From CAJQGY01 sp905478015 (lineage in GTDB: Bacteria; Pseudomonadota; Gammaproteobacteria; Magnimaribacterales; D2472), in assembly GCA_943788365.1 (NCBI GenBank), contig CALSPZ010000001.1:124001-188000 (forward strand): a stretch of DNA of 64,000 bases, read 5' to 3'. A model generated the notes under the pieces. It ran no database searches, was not told the DNA's origin, and was given only the letters and a program-made list of their open reading frames with translations. Positions 8,778-17,507 of the stretch are shown piece by piece; positions within the stretch are counted from its first letter, which is position 1, and each line of letters opens with the position of its first letter. A program made the position numbers and the translations under genes.

Positions 8778-9761
8778 ATGCAAAAATTACTAACAACCCT
8801 TTTTATAATAAGTCTTTCACTTCCAGCTGTTTCATCATTATCAATAATGACATATAACGTAGAAAATTTGTTTGATACATTAGATGATGTAGGAAAAGAT
8901 GATAAAGCCTATCTTCCTCTTGCCCAAAAGCAATCTAAAGAACATATTGAATCATGTAATAAGGTGAAAGTTCAAAAGTGGAGAAATGAATGTCTATACT
9001 TTGATTGGACTGAAGATGCTAAAAATAAAAAATTAAAAAATATAAAAGAGGTAATCCTTTCAGCTAAATCTGATGGGCCTGATGTAATTGCATTCCAGGA
9101 AATTGAAAACATTAATGTTCTCTCAGATTTATTTAATCTTTTAGCTCCTTATGGTTATGTAGACTTTTCTCTTATAGAGGGCAATGACTACAGAGGTATC
9201 GATACTGCATACATATCTAAATACCCATTAGAAAATAAGTCATTACATAAAATTATATTTTCTCCTGAATTTGCAACAAAAGATACCAGGCCTATATTTG
9301 AAGCTCAAATTCGCATTGATAATATAACTTACAGACTTTATAACATTCATTTTCCAGCCCCATATCATCCAGTTGGAATGAGGAAGGATGCATTTAATTC
9401 ACTTAACTCTTTAACTGAAGCTCATAATGATCCGTTTATAGCTCTAGGTGATTTCAATGTTACAAGAGCAGAGGCAAATACAGAGAGAACCTTTTATAAC
9501 ATAGAAGATAAGTGGTTAATATCAAATCATGAAGGCTGCAATGGCTGTCTGGGTTCACATTACTATTGGAGAGATAAGTCGTGGTCTTATCTTGATAAGA
9601 TTATGATCTCTAAGAAAAGAGGGCTCTCTTTTAAAACAGATTCTATAAAAACCGTAGTCAATGATATAAACACTATTAATAGAATTCCAGAAGGATTTGA
9701 TACGAAGTCTGGCCATGGAGTTTCAGATCATTTACCAGTTTATGCAGAAATAGTTCTTTAA
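8778..9761 (+). CDS. Secreted endonuclease/exonuclease/phosphatase-family protein
   Basis: 327 residues with a signal peptide (about 1-20, ending VSS). The EEP fold is shown by the opening IMTYNVENLFDT, the metal-binding Glu in DVIAFQEIEN, YNIHFPAP in the middle, ALGDFNVT and the closing SGHGVSDHLPVYAEI. These are the Asn, Glu, Asp-x-Asn and Asp-His residues of the DNase I-like active site. A secreted nuclease or phosphodiesterase that scavenges phosphate or nucleotides is likely. Cysteine pairs in the mature part fit an exported protein. Ends immediately before the convergent MerC-like gene. Confidence 0.85.
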   Translation: MQKLLTTLFIISLSLPAVSSLSIMTYNVENLFDTLDDVGKDDKAYLPLAQKQSKEHIESCNKVKVQKWRNECLYFDWTEDAKNKKLKNIKEVILSAKSDGPDVIAFQEIENINVLSDLFNLLAPYGYVDFSLIEGNDYRGIDTAYISKYPLENKSLHKIIFSPEFATKDTRPIFEAQIRIDNITYRLYNIHFPAPYHPVGMRKDAFNSLNSLTEAHNDPFIALGDFNVTRAEANTERTFYNIEDKWLISNHEGCNGCLGSHYYWRDKSWSYLDKIMISKKRGLSFKTDSIKTVVNDINTINRIPEGFDTKSGHGVSDHLPVYAEIVL

Positions 9762-10106
9762 TTAATTATTAAGTCTATAGTTCCAAAGATGAGAGGTTAT
9801 CAATACTGTTCCAGAGAGGGCAGTAAGTATGATTTCGTAAAATATTGGTATAAACAACCCTACAAGTAATCCAGTAATTCCTATGAATGCAAGAAGCATA
9901 GGTCCCTTTTGCTTATGTTTTATATACCCAGAAGGAAAGCTCAACAATCCAATAATAAAAACTACTAAAAGCAGCAATGGATGTATTATTTCTTCAGAAG
10001 CTGCAATGAAACCAATAGATCCAACTCCTCCCCATAAAAAAAGACTAAATAAAATACAATGAACAACACAAAGTCCAGAGAATAAAATACCTAACCTATC
10101 TTTCAC
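9762..10106 (-). CDS. MerC-domain membrane protein
   Basis: 114 residues, almost entirely hydrophobic with four predicted membrane segments. The CVVHC motif near residue 15 in the first helix is the hallmark of MerC-type proteins; MerC itself moves Hg2+ across the inner membrane. There are no mer genes around it, so the substrate may be another thiophilic metal, and the name reflects the domain only. The cupin gene lies 21 bases upstream in the same direction. Confidence 0.75.
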   Translation of the reverse strand: MKDRLGILFSGLCVVHCILFSLFLWGGVGSIGFIAASEEIIHPLLLLVVFIIGLLSFPSGYIKHKQKGPMLLAFIGITGLLVGLFIPIFYEIILTALSGTVLITSHLWNYRLNN

Positions 10107-10127
10107 GAAGAAATTTTTGAGAGGTTT

Positions 10128-10526
10128 TTAGTCTCTCCAACCACCTCTATCAAATATTCGCATATATGTAAGCTGGTCATGCTCTGAATCATTTATGACT
10201 TTTGCATAATCTCCTGATTGAACTAAAACAACATCACCAGATGATAAATCATATGAATCTTCATGTTGAATCCCATACGAAGGATCGGAGCCATGGCCTT
10301 CTGTTGAGTTCATATACTCAATTACCTCCATAGTTCCTCTTCCGTTGGTGATAATATAAACAACATCTGAATCAATTAATTTATGCCCTTTTGTAGACTT
10401 ACCAGGCTCAATAATAGTTCTACTAGCTATCACTCTTTCAAGCAAACTATTTGTCCAGACTGAGTAATCACTTCCAGCTGTTTTTGGTGCGCCACCAACT
10501 CTAAAATTATTATATTTTTTTGCCAT
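10128..10526 (-). CDS. Cupin-like protein
   Basis: 132 residues with a cupin-like pattern: TIIEPGKSTKGHKL, YIITNGRGTMEV, then LSSGDVVLVQSGDYAKVINDSEHDQLTYMRIF. This matches the two conserved cupin motifs, although the first metal-binding histidines are reduced. The function is unknown. It is the first gene of a two-gene minus-strand unit with the MerC-like gene and is divergent from metY. Confidence 0.65.
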   Translation of the reverse strand: MAKKYNNFRVGGAPKTAGSDYSVWTNSLLERVIASRTIIEPGKSTKGHKLIDSDVVYIITNGRGTMEVIEYMNSTEGHGSDPSYGIQHEDSYDLSSGDVVLVQSGDYAKVINDSEHDQLTYMRIFDRGGWRD

Positions 10527-10624
10527 ATCTTACCTCTTTAATCAATTATATGAATTTAAGTTAAAGTTACCATACTTTGAAGGTAGCCTGTTGTAAATCT
10601 TTATAAAATGATTATATAATCTAT

Positions 10625-10675
10625 CACCACGCTTTTTGATTCAGCTTGCTAGCGTGTAATAAATAAGCTAAAAAG
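10625..10675 (+). ncRNA. SAM-II riboswitch in the metY leader
   Basis: Stem P1 is CACGCT (10628-10633) paired with AGCGTG (10651-10656), all six pairs Watson-Crick. The 17-base loop has the same length as in the Sargasso Sea SAM-II structure and ends TTGC just before the second P1 strand. AGCTT in the loop (10643-10647) can pair with AAGCT (10665-10669), giving the H-type pseudoknot. The 3' part TAATAAATAAGCTAAAAAG matches the conserved SAM-II tail almost base for base. It precedes a methionine-synthesis gene, the expected target. The gene start lies about 70 bases downstream, further than usual for SAM-II. Confidence 0.9.
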
Positions 10676-10706
10676 AAGAATTCTTAAAAAAAATTCCTAT
10701 TTTTTT

Positions 10707-10748
10707 ATGCTGATAATATTAACTTTTATTATTAGGAAAATATCATGA
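10707..10748 (+). CDS. Possible 13-codon upstream ORF between riboswitch and metY
   Basis: An ATG at 10707 opens a 13-residue frame (MLIILTFIIRKIS) whose TGA overlaps the metY ATG as ATGA. It has no Shine-Dalgarno sequence, and the purine stretch AGGAAAA inside it is probably the metY ribosome-binding site. It could couple metY translation to the leader, or be chance in AT-rich DNA. Confidence 0.25.
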   Translation: MLIILTFIIRKIS

Positions 10749-12040
10749 CGAAAATATACAAAAACCCAGAAACAATTGGCTTGCATGCCGGTTGGAGAAA
10801 AGATGAGAATACAAATTCAGTTGCCGTTCCAATTCATCAAACTACCAGCTACGAATTTGATAGCACAGAACACGCTGCTAACTTATTTGGATTATCAGAA
10901 TTAGGTAATATTTATTCGCGAATTATGAATCCAACATGTGATGTGCTTGAGAATAGATTAGCTGCATTAGAAGGAGGGGTAATGGCGCTTGCAGTTTCTT
11001 CTGGCCAAGCAGCATCAGCATATGCTATTCAGAATCTTGCTAAGAATGGTGACAATATTGTTGCCTCATCTCATCTTTATGGCGGGACATACAATCAATT
11101 TAAAAATGTCTTTAATGATATGGGAATAGAGGTGAGGTTTGTTGACCCATCTGACCCTAATAACTTTTTGAAACAAACAGATGATAAAACAAGAGCATAT
11201 TATGGCGAAATTTTACCTAATCCAAGTTTCGAGGTATTTCCAATTCAAGAGGTTGCAGATCTTGGAAGGCCTCTAGGTATTCCGTTAATTGTTGACAATA
11301 CAGCAGCTCCAATAATCTGTAAACCTATTGAGCATGGAGCAGCGGTTGTTATTCATTCCACTACTAAATTTATTGGTGGTCATGGTACGTCTATAGGCGG
11401 AATAATAATAGATAGTGGTAATTTTGATTGGGAAAGTGCAGGAGCAGAAAGACAACCTGCATTGAATACACCTGATCCTTCTTATGGAGGTGCTGTATGG
11501 GTTGAAGCTGTTAAACCTCTTGGACCAATCGCGTATCTTTTAAAAGCTAGAGTTACCTTATTGAGAGATATGGGAGCAGCTATGAGCCCATTTAATGCCT
11601 TTATGTTCATTCAAGGGCTTGAGACATTATCTTTAAGAATAAGGGAGCATTCAAAAAATGCAGAAAAAGTTGCACAATTCTTATCCTCTCATGAAGCGGT
11701 CGAAAGAGTTATCTATCCTTCAGTTCAAACAGGCACTGCCAAAGAAAGGGCTGAGAAATATCTTAAAGGTGGAAATGGAGCCCTTATGGGTGTTGAGCTT
11801 AAAGGTGGAGTAGAATCTGGCAAGAAGTTTATTGACTCTTTAGAGCTTCTCTATCATGTTGCAAATATAGGTGACTCAAAGTCTCTTGCTATTCATCCAG
11901 CAAGCACTACTCATAGTCAGCTGTCTCCAGAGGAGCAATTAGCAGCAGGGGTAACACCTGGCTTTGTTAGATTATCTATTGGTATAGAACATATTGATGA
12001 TATTATTGAAGACATCAACCAGTCATTAGAGAAAATTTAA
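10745..12040 (+). CDS. metY: O-acetylhomoserine sulfhydrylase (aminocarboxypropyltransferase)
   Basis: 431 residues of the Cys/Met-metabolism PLP family. The opening ETIGLHAGWRKDENTNSVAVPIHQTTSYEF is typical of MetY, and SSGQAA, NPTCDVLENRLAALEGG and the Schiff-base Lys208 in STTKFIGGHG are visible. The length fits MetY rather than cystathionine gamma-synthase. It makes homocysteine from O-acetylhomoserine and sulfide in direct-sulfhydrylation methionine synthesis. It sits behind a SAM-II riboswitch and therefore should be repressed when S-adenosylmethionine is high. AGGAAA lies 5-6 bases before the ATG. Confidence 0.93.
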   Translation: MTKIYKNPETIGLHAGWRKDENTNSVAVPIHQTTSYEFDSTEHAANLFGLSELGNIYSRIMNPTCDVLENRLAALEGGVMALAVSSGQAASAYAIQNLAKNGDNIVASSHLYGGTYNQFKNVFNDMGIEVRFVDPSDPNNFLKQTDDKTRAYYGEILPNPSFEVFPIQEVADLGRPLGIPLIVDNTAAPIICKPIEHGAAVVIHSTTKFIGGHGTSIGGIIIDSGNFDWESAGAERQPALNTPDPSYGGAVWVEAVKPLGPIAYLLKARVTLLRDMGAAMSPFNAFMFIQGLETLSLRIREHSKNAEKVAQFLSSHEAVERVIYPSVQTGTAKERAEKYLKGGNGALMGVELKGGVESGKKFIDSLELLYHVANIGDSKSLAIHPASTTHSQLSPEEQLAAGVTPGFVRLSIGIEHIDDIIEDINQSLEKI

Positions 12041-12045
12041 TCATT

Positions 12046-12552
12046 TTGAGCCAAGAATTAGTAACATATATTATTCTTGGCTCAAAAGTTCGTCTAGCAA
12101 AAGTAAAGCACTTCAAAACAGATGTTCATGAGCAATGTATTCATTTAAATTATAATAACAATATTGAACAAGCTATTGATTTAGCAGTTACAAAGTCTAA
12201 TGGCGGCCTAATTGTATTGCTTCCACCATCTTCAATACCAAATGTAGAAAGCAGAGCTACGCTTAAAAAAATATCATTAGTCAATGTATCTGCTTGGGGT
12301 TGGTTTAAATATAATAGTAAGCGTAAAAATCTAACTCAAAATTTAGGCAAGATAACTACATTTTTAAGCGGAGTTCCTGCTCTAGAGCAAGGCCTTTTTT
12401 TTAGTAAAAGATTATATTTTTCTATTGGTGGAATTGGTGAGGTTGGTAGCTCACCATTCGCAGAAATTTCTAAAAGATTTCAATCTCGTTTAGATCCTCA
12501 AAAACCTCTTCCAGCTCTTTCAATAAGAACAAAAAACCTTAAACTTAGTTAA
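12046..12552 (+). CDS. Divergent, shortened glycosyltransferase-like protein
   Basis: 168 residues from a TTG start. The central and C-terminal parts resemble the later half of TIGR04283-type family 2 glycosyltransferases: GGLIVLLPPSSIP matches the segment before DTRLP, NVSAWGWFKYN matches the VGAWGRFDV region, and FFSKRLYFSIGGIGEVGSSPFAEISKRFQSR matches the 'GDQAIFVRR..F..GGFP..PLMEDI.LSRRLR' region. The catalytic Asp and the N-terminal nucleotide-binding half are missing. It looks like a decayed or repurposed protein. Its stop overlaps the ccmA start (TAATG). Function unknown. Confidence 0.45.
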   Translation: MSQELVTYIILGSKVRLAKVKHFKTDVHEQCIHLNYNNNIEQAIDLAVTKSNGGLIVLLPPSSIPNVESRATLKKISLVNVSAWGWFKYNSKRKNLTQNLGKITTFLSGVPALEQGLFFSKRLYFSIGGIGEVGSSPFAEISKRFQSRLDPQKPLPALSIRTKNLKLS

Positions 12553-13127
12553 TGGAGAGTTCATATTTAATAGAGGCCAGACAGCTAGCTTATAAAATTA
12601 ATGAAGTTAAGTTATTTTCTAACTTTTCTTTTACGCTCAAAGCCGGGGAGGCATTGCATATAAAGGGATCTAATGGCTCTGGTAAAACTACATTAATAAG
12701 AATTCTATGCGGAATAACTCCCGCAACAAAAGGAGAAATTTTAAAAAAAGATGACTTGGTATTTACCTACTTAGGACATAAAAATGCTCTTAAAACATAC
12801 CTTAGCATTAGAGATAATATTTCCTTGCTAGGGCTTTCTAAAAATGAAGATCTTAAAACTCTTCTTACTTCTCTCAATCTTCAAAACAAATTAGATGTAA
12901 TTATTGCCAACCTATCTTTTGGACAGCAAAAAAAAGTTGCCCTTCTTAGAATTTTTTTAAGTAATTCAGATCTAATATTATTAGACGAACCATTTGTTGG
13001 GCTTGATTCTGCATCCCATAATCTGCTTTGTAAATTTCTTGAAAGTAGATTGAATAATGGAGCAGGGCTTATATATACATCTCATATATCAGCAGGCATA
13101 GCTTCAAAAGACATATCAATAGATTAA
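12552..13127 (+). CDS. ccmA: Heme exporter ATP-binding protein CcmA
   Basis: 191 residues, a short ABC ATPase. Walker A is GSNGSGKTT, the signature is LSFGQQKK (Q replaces the usual first G of GGQ, as is common in CcmA) and Walker B is LILLDEP. It works with CcmB and CcmC to load heme on the chaperone CcmE for cytochrome c maturation. Starts inside the stop of the upstream gene and ends with a TAATG overlap into ccmB, so it is tightly coupled. Confidence 0.93.
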   Translation: MESSYLIEARQLAYKINEVKLFSNFSFTLKAGEALHIKGSNGSGKTTLIRILCGITPATKGEILKKDDLVFTYLGHKNALKTYLSIRDNISLLGLSKNEDLKTLLTSLNLQNKLDVIIANLSFGQQKKVALLRIFLSNSDLILLDEPFVGLDSASHNLLCKFLESRLNNGAGLIYTSHISAGIASKDISID

Positions 13128-13783
13128 TGAAATTATTACTACCATATACAAACGAAGCACTAAAACTTATTAAAAAAACAAGAGCTTGGATAGGCCCAAT
13201 TCTTATATTTATCTTAATCATGGTAGCTTTTCCATTAACAGTTGAACTATCAAGCACAAATCTTTCAGATGCATTCTATCCAGTACTTTTTATATCCATC
13301 TTGCTTGTAATGATGCTTGCTACAGAAGATATTTTTCTTGAAGACTACGAAGATGGAAGTTTAGAACTATTATTGATCTCAAATAAATCATTGTCGCAAT
13401 GGGTTTTCATAAAAATATTTATACATTGGCTATTTATAGGGGTCCCCATATCCCTTCTAGGTGCTTTTTTCAATATTGGAGCTAATAATGATTTAAATTC
13501 GTCTTTAATGCTCCTCCCAGCACTTGGAATATCAACATATATTTTTTTAATTTTATTTTGCTTTGGTAACTCCCTTAGTCTTACTAAAGGTTCTGTTTTA
13601 GGAACTCTCATAACTTTACCTCTTACGCTTCCAATATTAGTTATTTTAGGCAAATTAACTTCTGCAATAATCTTTAATATTAATTATTTTGAGTTTTTGA
13701 TTCTGCTTTTTGGTATCTTATCGATTATAATATTTGCATTTCCTGCAATTATTTCTAGAATTATAAAAACACATTTGGAGTAA
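13127..13783 (+). CDS. ccmB: Heme exporter membrane protein CcmB
   Basis: 218 residues with about six membrane helices. The pattern LATEDIFLEDYEDGSLELLLISNKSLSQWVFIKIFIHW matches the conserved LF..D..DG.LE.L.......W...K...HW block of CcmB, followed by GSVLGTLITLPLTLPILVI. It is the transmembrane partner of CcmA. Overlaps ccmA by one base and is followed directly by ccmC. Confidence 0.93.
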   Translation: MKLLLPYTNEALKLIKKTRAWIGPILIFILIMVAFPLTVELSSTNLSDAFYPVLFISILLVMMLATEDIFLEDYEDGSLELLLISNKSLSQWVFIKIFIHWLFIGVPISLLGAFFNIGANNDLNSSLMLLPALGISTYIFLILFCFGNSLSLTKGSVLGTLITLPLTLPILVILGKLTSAIIFNINYFEFLILLFGILSIIIFAFPAIISRIIKTHLE

Positions 13784-14539
13784 TTGTTAAGAGAAATCTT
13801 AATTATTGTGATAAAAAAGTTTATACATCAGTTTGCTTCTCCGAAGACTTATTTCTATCAAGTGAATAGACTGTACCCATGGCTTTTATATATCTCTCTC
13901 TTTATATATTTATTTGCAATCATTTGGGGTCTTTTGTTTACACCTAAAGACTTTGTTCAAGGGCACTCATACAGGATTATATACTTTCATGTTCCTGCAT
14001 CCTTTGTTGCACAGTCCTTGTATGCAGCTATGGCAATATCAAGTGCTGTATTTTTAATATGGAGAGTAAAACTTGCAGCATATCTAGCTAGATCAATAGC
14101 GCCTATTGGAGCAATGGTAACCTTTATAGCTTTGGTATCAGGCTCTATATGGGGAATACCCACTTGGGGGACTTGGTGGGAGTGGGATGCAAGAATCACA
14201 TCTACGCTAATCTTATTTATAATGTATCTAGGGCTAATATCTCTTCATAACTCTTTTAATAACTTTGATAAGGCAGACAAACTCTTGGCCTATCTTGCAA
14301 TTATAGGGTTCATTCAAATACCTATTATTAAGAAATCAGTTGATTGGTGGAGTTCCTTACACCAACCAGCTTCTATTACCATCTCAGATAAACCCTCAAT
14401 CGATCCGTCTATGTTATATCCTTTATTTATGTCTATGATTGGCTTTGCTGGTCTAGTGGCATGCCTTGTAATACTTTCATCTAAAGTTCAAATCTACATT
14501 AGAGAAAAAAATAAGAGTTGGGTAAAAGATCATGTCTAA
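13784..14539 (+). CDS. ccmC: Heme handling membrane protein CcmC
   Basis: 251 residues as an ORF from TTG. The tryptophan-rich WWD motif is present as WGTWWEWDARITS, flanked by the conserved histidines in RIIYFHVPA and SLHQPAS. CcmC transfers heme to CcmE on the periplasmic side. By comparison with E. coli, a GTG at 13808 (giving MIKKFIHQFASP) is an equally plausible start. The last 8 bases overlap ccmD. Confidence 0.95.
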   Translation: MLREILIIVIKKFIHQFASPKTYFYQVNRLYPWLLYISLFIYLFAIIWGLLFTPKDFVQGHSYRIIYFHVPASFVAQSLYAAMAISSAVFLIWRVKLAAYLARSIAPIGAMVTFIALVSGSIWGIPTWGTWWEWDARITSTLILFIMYLGLISLHNSFNNFDKADKLLAYLAIIGFIQIPIIKKSVDWWSSLHQPASITISDKPSIDPSMLYPLFMSMIGFAGLVACLVILSSKVQIYIREKNKSWVKDHV

Positions 14540-14690
14540 TTTTGCCTTTAGTTCATTATCAGATGTTTTAAATATGGATGGTCATGGGGTTTATGTATGG
14601 GCAGTTTTTAGCTTATTCCTTATTACAATTTCAACTTCATTTTATATTTTTAATTTGTTAATAAAAAAATATCAGGAAAGAGTTAAATGA
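14532..14690 (+). CDS. ccmD: Heme exporter accessory protein CcmD
   Basis: A 52-residue frame. The product has the CcmD layout: a short N-terminal segment ending MDGHGVYVWAVFSLFL (compare MGGYAFFVW in E. coli), one membrane helix and a short basic tail (IKKYQERVK). CcmD releases holo-CcmE from the CcmABC complex. It overlaps ccmC by 8 bases and ccmE by 4 (ATGA), exactly where ccmD belongs in the operon. Confidence 0.9.
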   Translation: MSNFAFSSLSDVLNMDGHGVYVWAVFSLFLITISTSFYIFNLLIKKYQERVK

Positions 14691-15088
14691 AAGTTCATAG
14701 AAAAAAAAGACTCATAAATATTTTGCTGCTGTCATTGCTTTCAGGATCAGGTGTATTAATGGTTTTGTATGCCCTAAATTCTAATCTTGACTATTTCTTT
14801 ACTCCATCTGAATTAATAACAGAAGAAATATCTGATAACAGAAGAGTGAAAGTTGGAGGTATGGTGCTTGAAGGTTCGGTTGATAGAGATAATACAACTA
14901 TTAATTTTACAATTACAGATTACAGCGAAAGTGTAGACGTGTCTTATACCGGCATAGTGCCAGACCTGTTTAAAGAAGGTAGCGGGGTGGTTGTTTTGGG
15001 CTATCTTAATGAAGGGAAGCTTGATGCAGAAAAGGTATTAGCAAAACATGATGAGAACTATATGCCACCTGCTCTTAAAGAAAAATGA
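14687..15088 (+). CDS. ccmE: Heme chaperone CcmE
   Basis: 133 residues: a basic N terminus, one membrane anchor (about residues 9-29) and a periplasmic OB-fold domain. The covalent heme-binding histidine is in AKHDENYMPP near the C terminus, matching the family motif HDENY. It carries heme from CcmC to CcmF. ATGA overlaps on both sides (ccmD and ccmF) indicate translational coupling. Confidence 0.95.
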   Translation: MKVHRKKRLINILLLSLLSGSGVLMVLYALNSNLDYFFTPSELITEEISDNRRVKVGGMVLEGSVDRDNTTINFTITDYSESVDVSYTGIVPDLFKEGSGVVVLGYLNEGKLDAEKVLAKHDENYMPPALKEK

Positions 15089-16977
15089 TATTAGATATAG
15101 CACACTATTTATCTATTTTATCGACAGCAATTTTTATGCTTACATTCACGTTAGTACTGATTCTAGATAGGTCAGTATCCCATTCAACGTTACTTATAAA
15201 AAGATCTTACTCTCATGCTTTTCTGCTCTTTTTAATATCCTTTCTTTTATATGTGTATTTGGCCTTAACAGATAACTTTTCTGTAAGTTATATAGCTCAG
15301 CACTCTAACTCCTTACTTCCTAACTTTTATAAAGTAACTTCGATTTGGAGTGCCCATGAGGGGTCAATGTTTTTATGGATTATCTTTCTCTCTCTATGGG
15401 GGTTTATATTTAATTTATCGACTGACCGTGACTTAAAGGTTAAAAACCTTAGCATAGGTATCATTTCAATTATCATTGTTGGATTTCAACTTTTTCTTTT
15501 AATAACTTCAAATCCCTTCGAAGTAGTTTTGCCTTTTGCTCCAGAAAATGGAGCTGATATAAATCCTGTCTTACAAGACCCAGCTCTCGCAATTCATCCT
15601 CCTACACTATATCTTGGCTATGTTGGATTTGTTATTCCTTTTGCATACGCTTTAGCATTTTTAATAAATAAAGATCAATCAATAGAATGGGAAAAAAAAG
15701 TTAAGTCATGGTCAGTTATGGCGTGGGTTTTCTTAACAATAGGTATTTCTTTGGGTTCATGGTGGGCTTATTATGAACTAGGATGGGGCGGTTACTGGTT
15801 CTGGGATCCAGTAGAAAATGTAGCATTAATGCCATGGCTTGCCGCTACTGCTTTCCTACACTCTTTGAGCGTAGCTTCAAAATCAAATGTATTAAGAATA
15901 TGGACATTGTTACTTTCAATTATTGTCTTTTCTTTAAGTTTATTTGGAGCATTTATAGTTAGATCAGGAATAATTGACAGCATACATTCTTTTGCAAACG
16001 ATCCCCAAAGAGGGATGTACTTGCTAGCTTTTATAGCAGTAATTCTATTTGTATCTTTAGGTCTATTTGCCTCAAGGCTAAACATGTTTGAATCATCTAA
16101 AAATATTAAAGCACTCTCCAAAGAATCTTTTATTTCATTAAATAATATATTTTTTGGCGTGCTTATTTTTTCAACAATGATGGGAATTACATATCCGCTC
16201 ATTTATGAGCTCATCTATGATCAAAAAATAAGTGTTGGAGCTCCTTTCTACAATGCAATATATGCCCCAATAACTATTTTGGCCACCATGATACTAGTTA
16301 TATCAATAGACTCAAGGTGGGGAAGAGCTATTGATACTGGAAGAAGCTTTAATATGTTATATATCTCGTTAGCTATGGGCCTAATCGGCCTTTCTCTAAT
16401 AAGATATTTTGTTGGTGATATGTCATTTATCATAATGATTTCATTTTTAATGGGATTAATAATAATTTTTAGATACTTGATTTTAGTTATTAAAAATATC
16501 CTTGAAAAAAAATATATCAATACTCCTAGTGTCATTGCTCACACTGGATTAGGGTTATTAATTTTATCAATATCAGCAAATTCAATTTTAAGTAGTGAAA
16601 AGGTTTTTAATATGAAGCCTAATGAGGTTAGAAAATTTGAAAATATAAGAATCGAATTTAATGACCTTGAATTATTAAATAACTCCAACCATGATTCTAT
16701 TAAAGCTACCTTTGCCCTTGATCACAATGGAAAATCATTTTACCTTTCACCAGAAAAAAGAAAGTATTTTGCTAGAGGGCAAATAACCTCAGAAACAGCA
16801 ATAAAAATAATGCCTATAAGGGATATATATTTAACAATAGGCGAGCAACTTGAAGGAGGTCAATGGGTTGTCAATGTTCAACTAAATTACTTTATTAGGT
16901 TTATATGGCTTTCAGCAGCAATGATGGCATTTTCAGGGTTATTAATAATAAGCAATATAATTAGGAGAAAGTCATGA
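15085..16977 (+). CDS. ccmF: Cytochrome c heme lyase subunit CcmF
   Basis: 630 residues with many membrane helices. The WWD domain reads GGYWFWDPVENVALMPWL, preceded by the SIWSAHEGSMFLW and PALAIHPPTLYLGYVG segments that supply heme-ligating histidines. It attaches heme to apocytochromes together with CcmH. Length is close to the usual 640-660. Overlaps ccmE and ccmG by 4 bases each. Confidence 0.96.
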   Translation: MILDIAHYLSILSTAIFMLTFTLVLILDRSVSHSTLLIKRSYSHAFLLFLISFLLYVYLALTDNFSVSYIAQHSNSLLPNFYKVTSIWSAHEGSMFLWIIFLSLWGFIFNLSTDRDLKVKNLSIGIISIIIVGFQLFLLITSNPFEVVLPFAPENGADINPVLQDPALAIHPPTLYLGYVGFVIPFAYALAFLINKDQSIEWEKKVKSWSVMAWVFLTIGISLGSWWAYYELGWGGYWFWDPVENVALMPWLAATAFLHSLSVASKSNVLRIWTLLLSIIVFSLSLFGAFIVRSGIIDSIHSFANDPQRGMYLLAFIAVILFVSLGLFASRLNMFESSKNIKALSKESFISLNNIFFGVLIFSTMMGITYPLIYELIYDQKISVGAPFYNAIYAPITILATMILVISIDSRWGRAIDTGRSFNMLYISLAMGLIGLSLIRYFVGDMSFIIMISFLMGLIIIFRYLILVIKNILEKKYINTPSVIAHTGLGLLILSISANSILSSEKVFNMKPNEVRKFENIRIEFNDLELLNNSNHDSIKATFALDHNGKSFYLSPEKRKYFARGQITSETAIKIMPIRDIYLTIGEQLEGGQWVVNVQLNYFIRFIWLSAAMMAFSGLLIISNIIRRKS

Positions 16978-17507
16978 AGCTTCTTCTTAAGATAATTATT
17001 TTTATAATTCCGCTTATCATTTTCTCTTTTTTCTACCTTTATCTTTCTAAAGACAATTCATATCCTGGCGCTGATTATAAAAAGTTTGATTTACCAGCCT
17101 TTGAGCTTCAAAGCTTATATGATGAAAATTTCATTTCTAATAATTTATTAGATGGGACTTATTTGGTTAATGTATGGGCAAGCTGGTGTATAACTTGCAG
17201 AGTAGAGCACGGCTTTTTAACAGAGCTCTCTAATAATAATATCAATATAGTTGGATTAAATTATAAAGATAATAGGGATGATGCAATTGAATGGCTTGTT
17301 AAATATGGCAATCCTTATGAAGTTGTAATTCATGACTTGAAGGGAAGCCTTGCTTTAGATATGGGAGTGACTGGAGCACCAGAAACATTTTTAATTACAG
17401 ATCAAAGAGTCATTGCTCATTATAGGGGCGAAATCAATAACATGATTTGGAATGACGTCTTTTTACCTGTAATCAAAGAAAGAGGTCTCGTTATAGATGC
17501 TAAATAA
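16974..17507 (+). CDS. ccmG: Thiol:disulfide interchange protein CcmG/DsbE
   Basis: 177 residues: an N-terminal membrane anchor (about 4-24) and a thioredoxin fold with active site WASWCITC. The family usually has WCPTC or WCPSC, so Ile in place of Pro is a mild deviation; the DsbD in this window carries the same CITC. GAPETFLI supplies the cis-Pro loop. It keeps apocytochrome CxxCH cysteines reduced. The 3' end overlaps ccmH by 11 bases. Confidence 0.92.
   Translation: MKLLLKIIIFIIPLIIFSFFYLYLSKDNSYPGADYKKFDLPAFELQSLYDENFISNNLLDGTYLVNVWASWCITCRVEHGFLTELSNNNINIVGLNYKDNRDDAIEWLVKYGNPYEVVIHDLKGSLALDMGVTGAPETFLITDQRVIAHYRGEINNMIWNDVFLPVIKERGLVIDAK

Noticed and set aside
9762..10106. Mercury-resistance locus
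   Set aside because: Only a MerC-like membrane protein is present, without merR, merA, merP or merT.
15792..16202. A 136-codon minus-strand frame inside ccmF
   Set aside because: Antisense to the WWD region of ccmF with no motif or start signal of its own.
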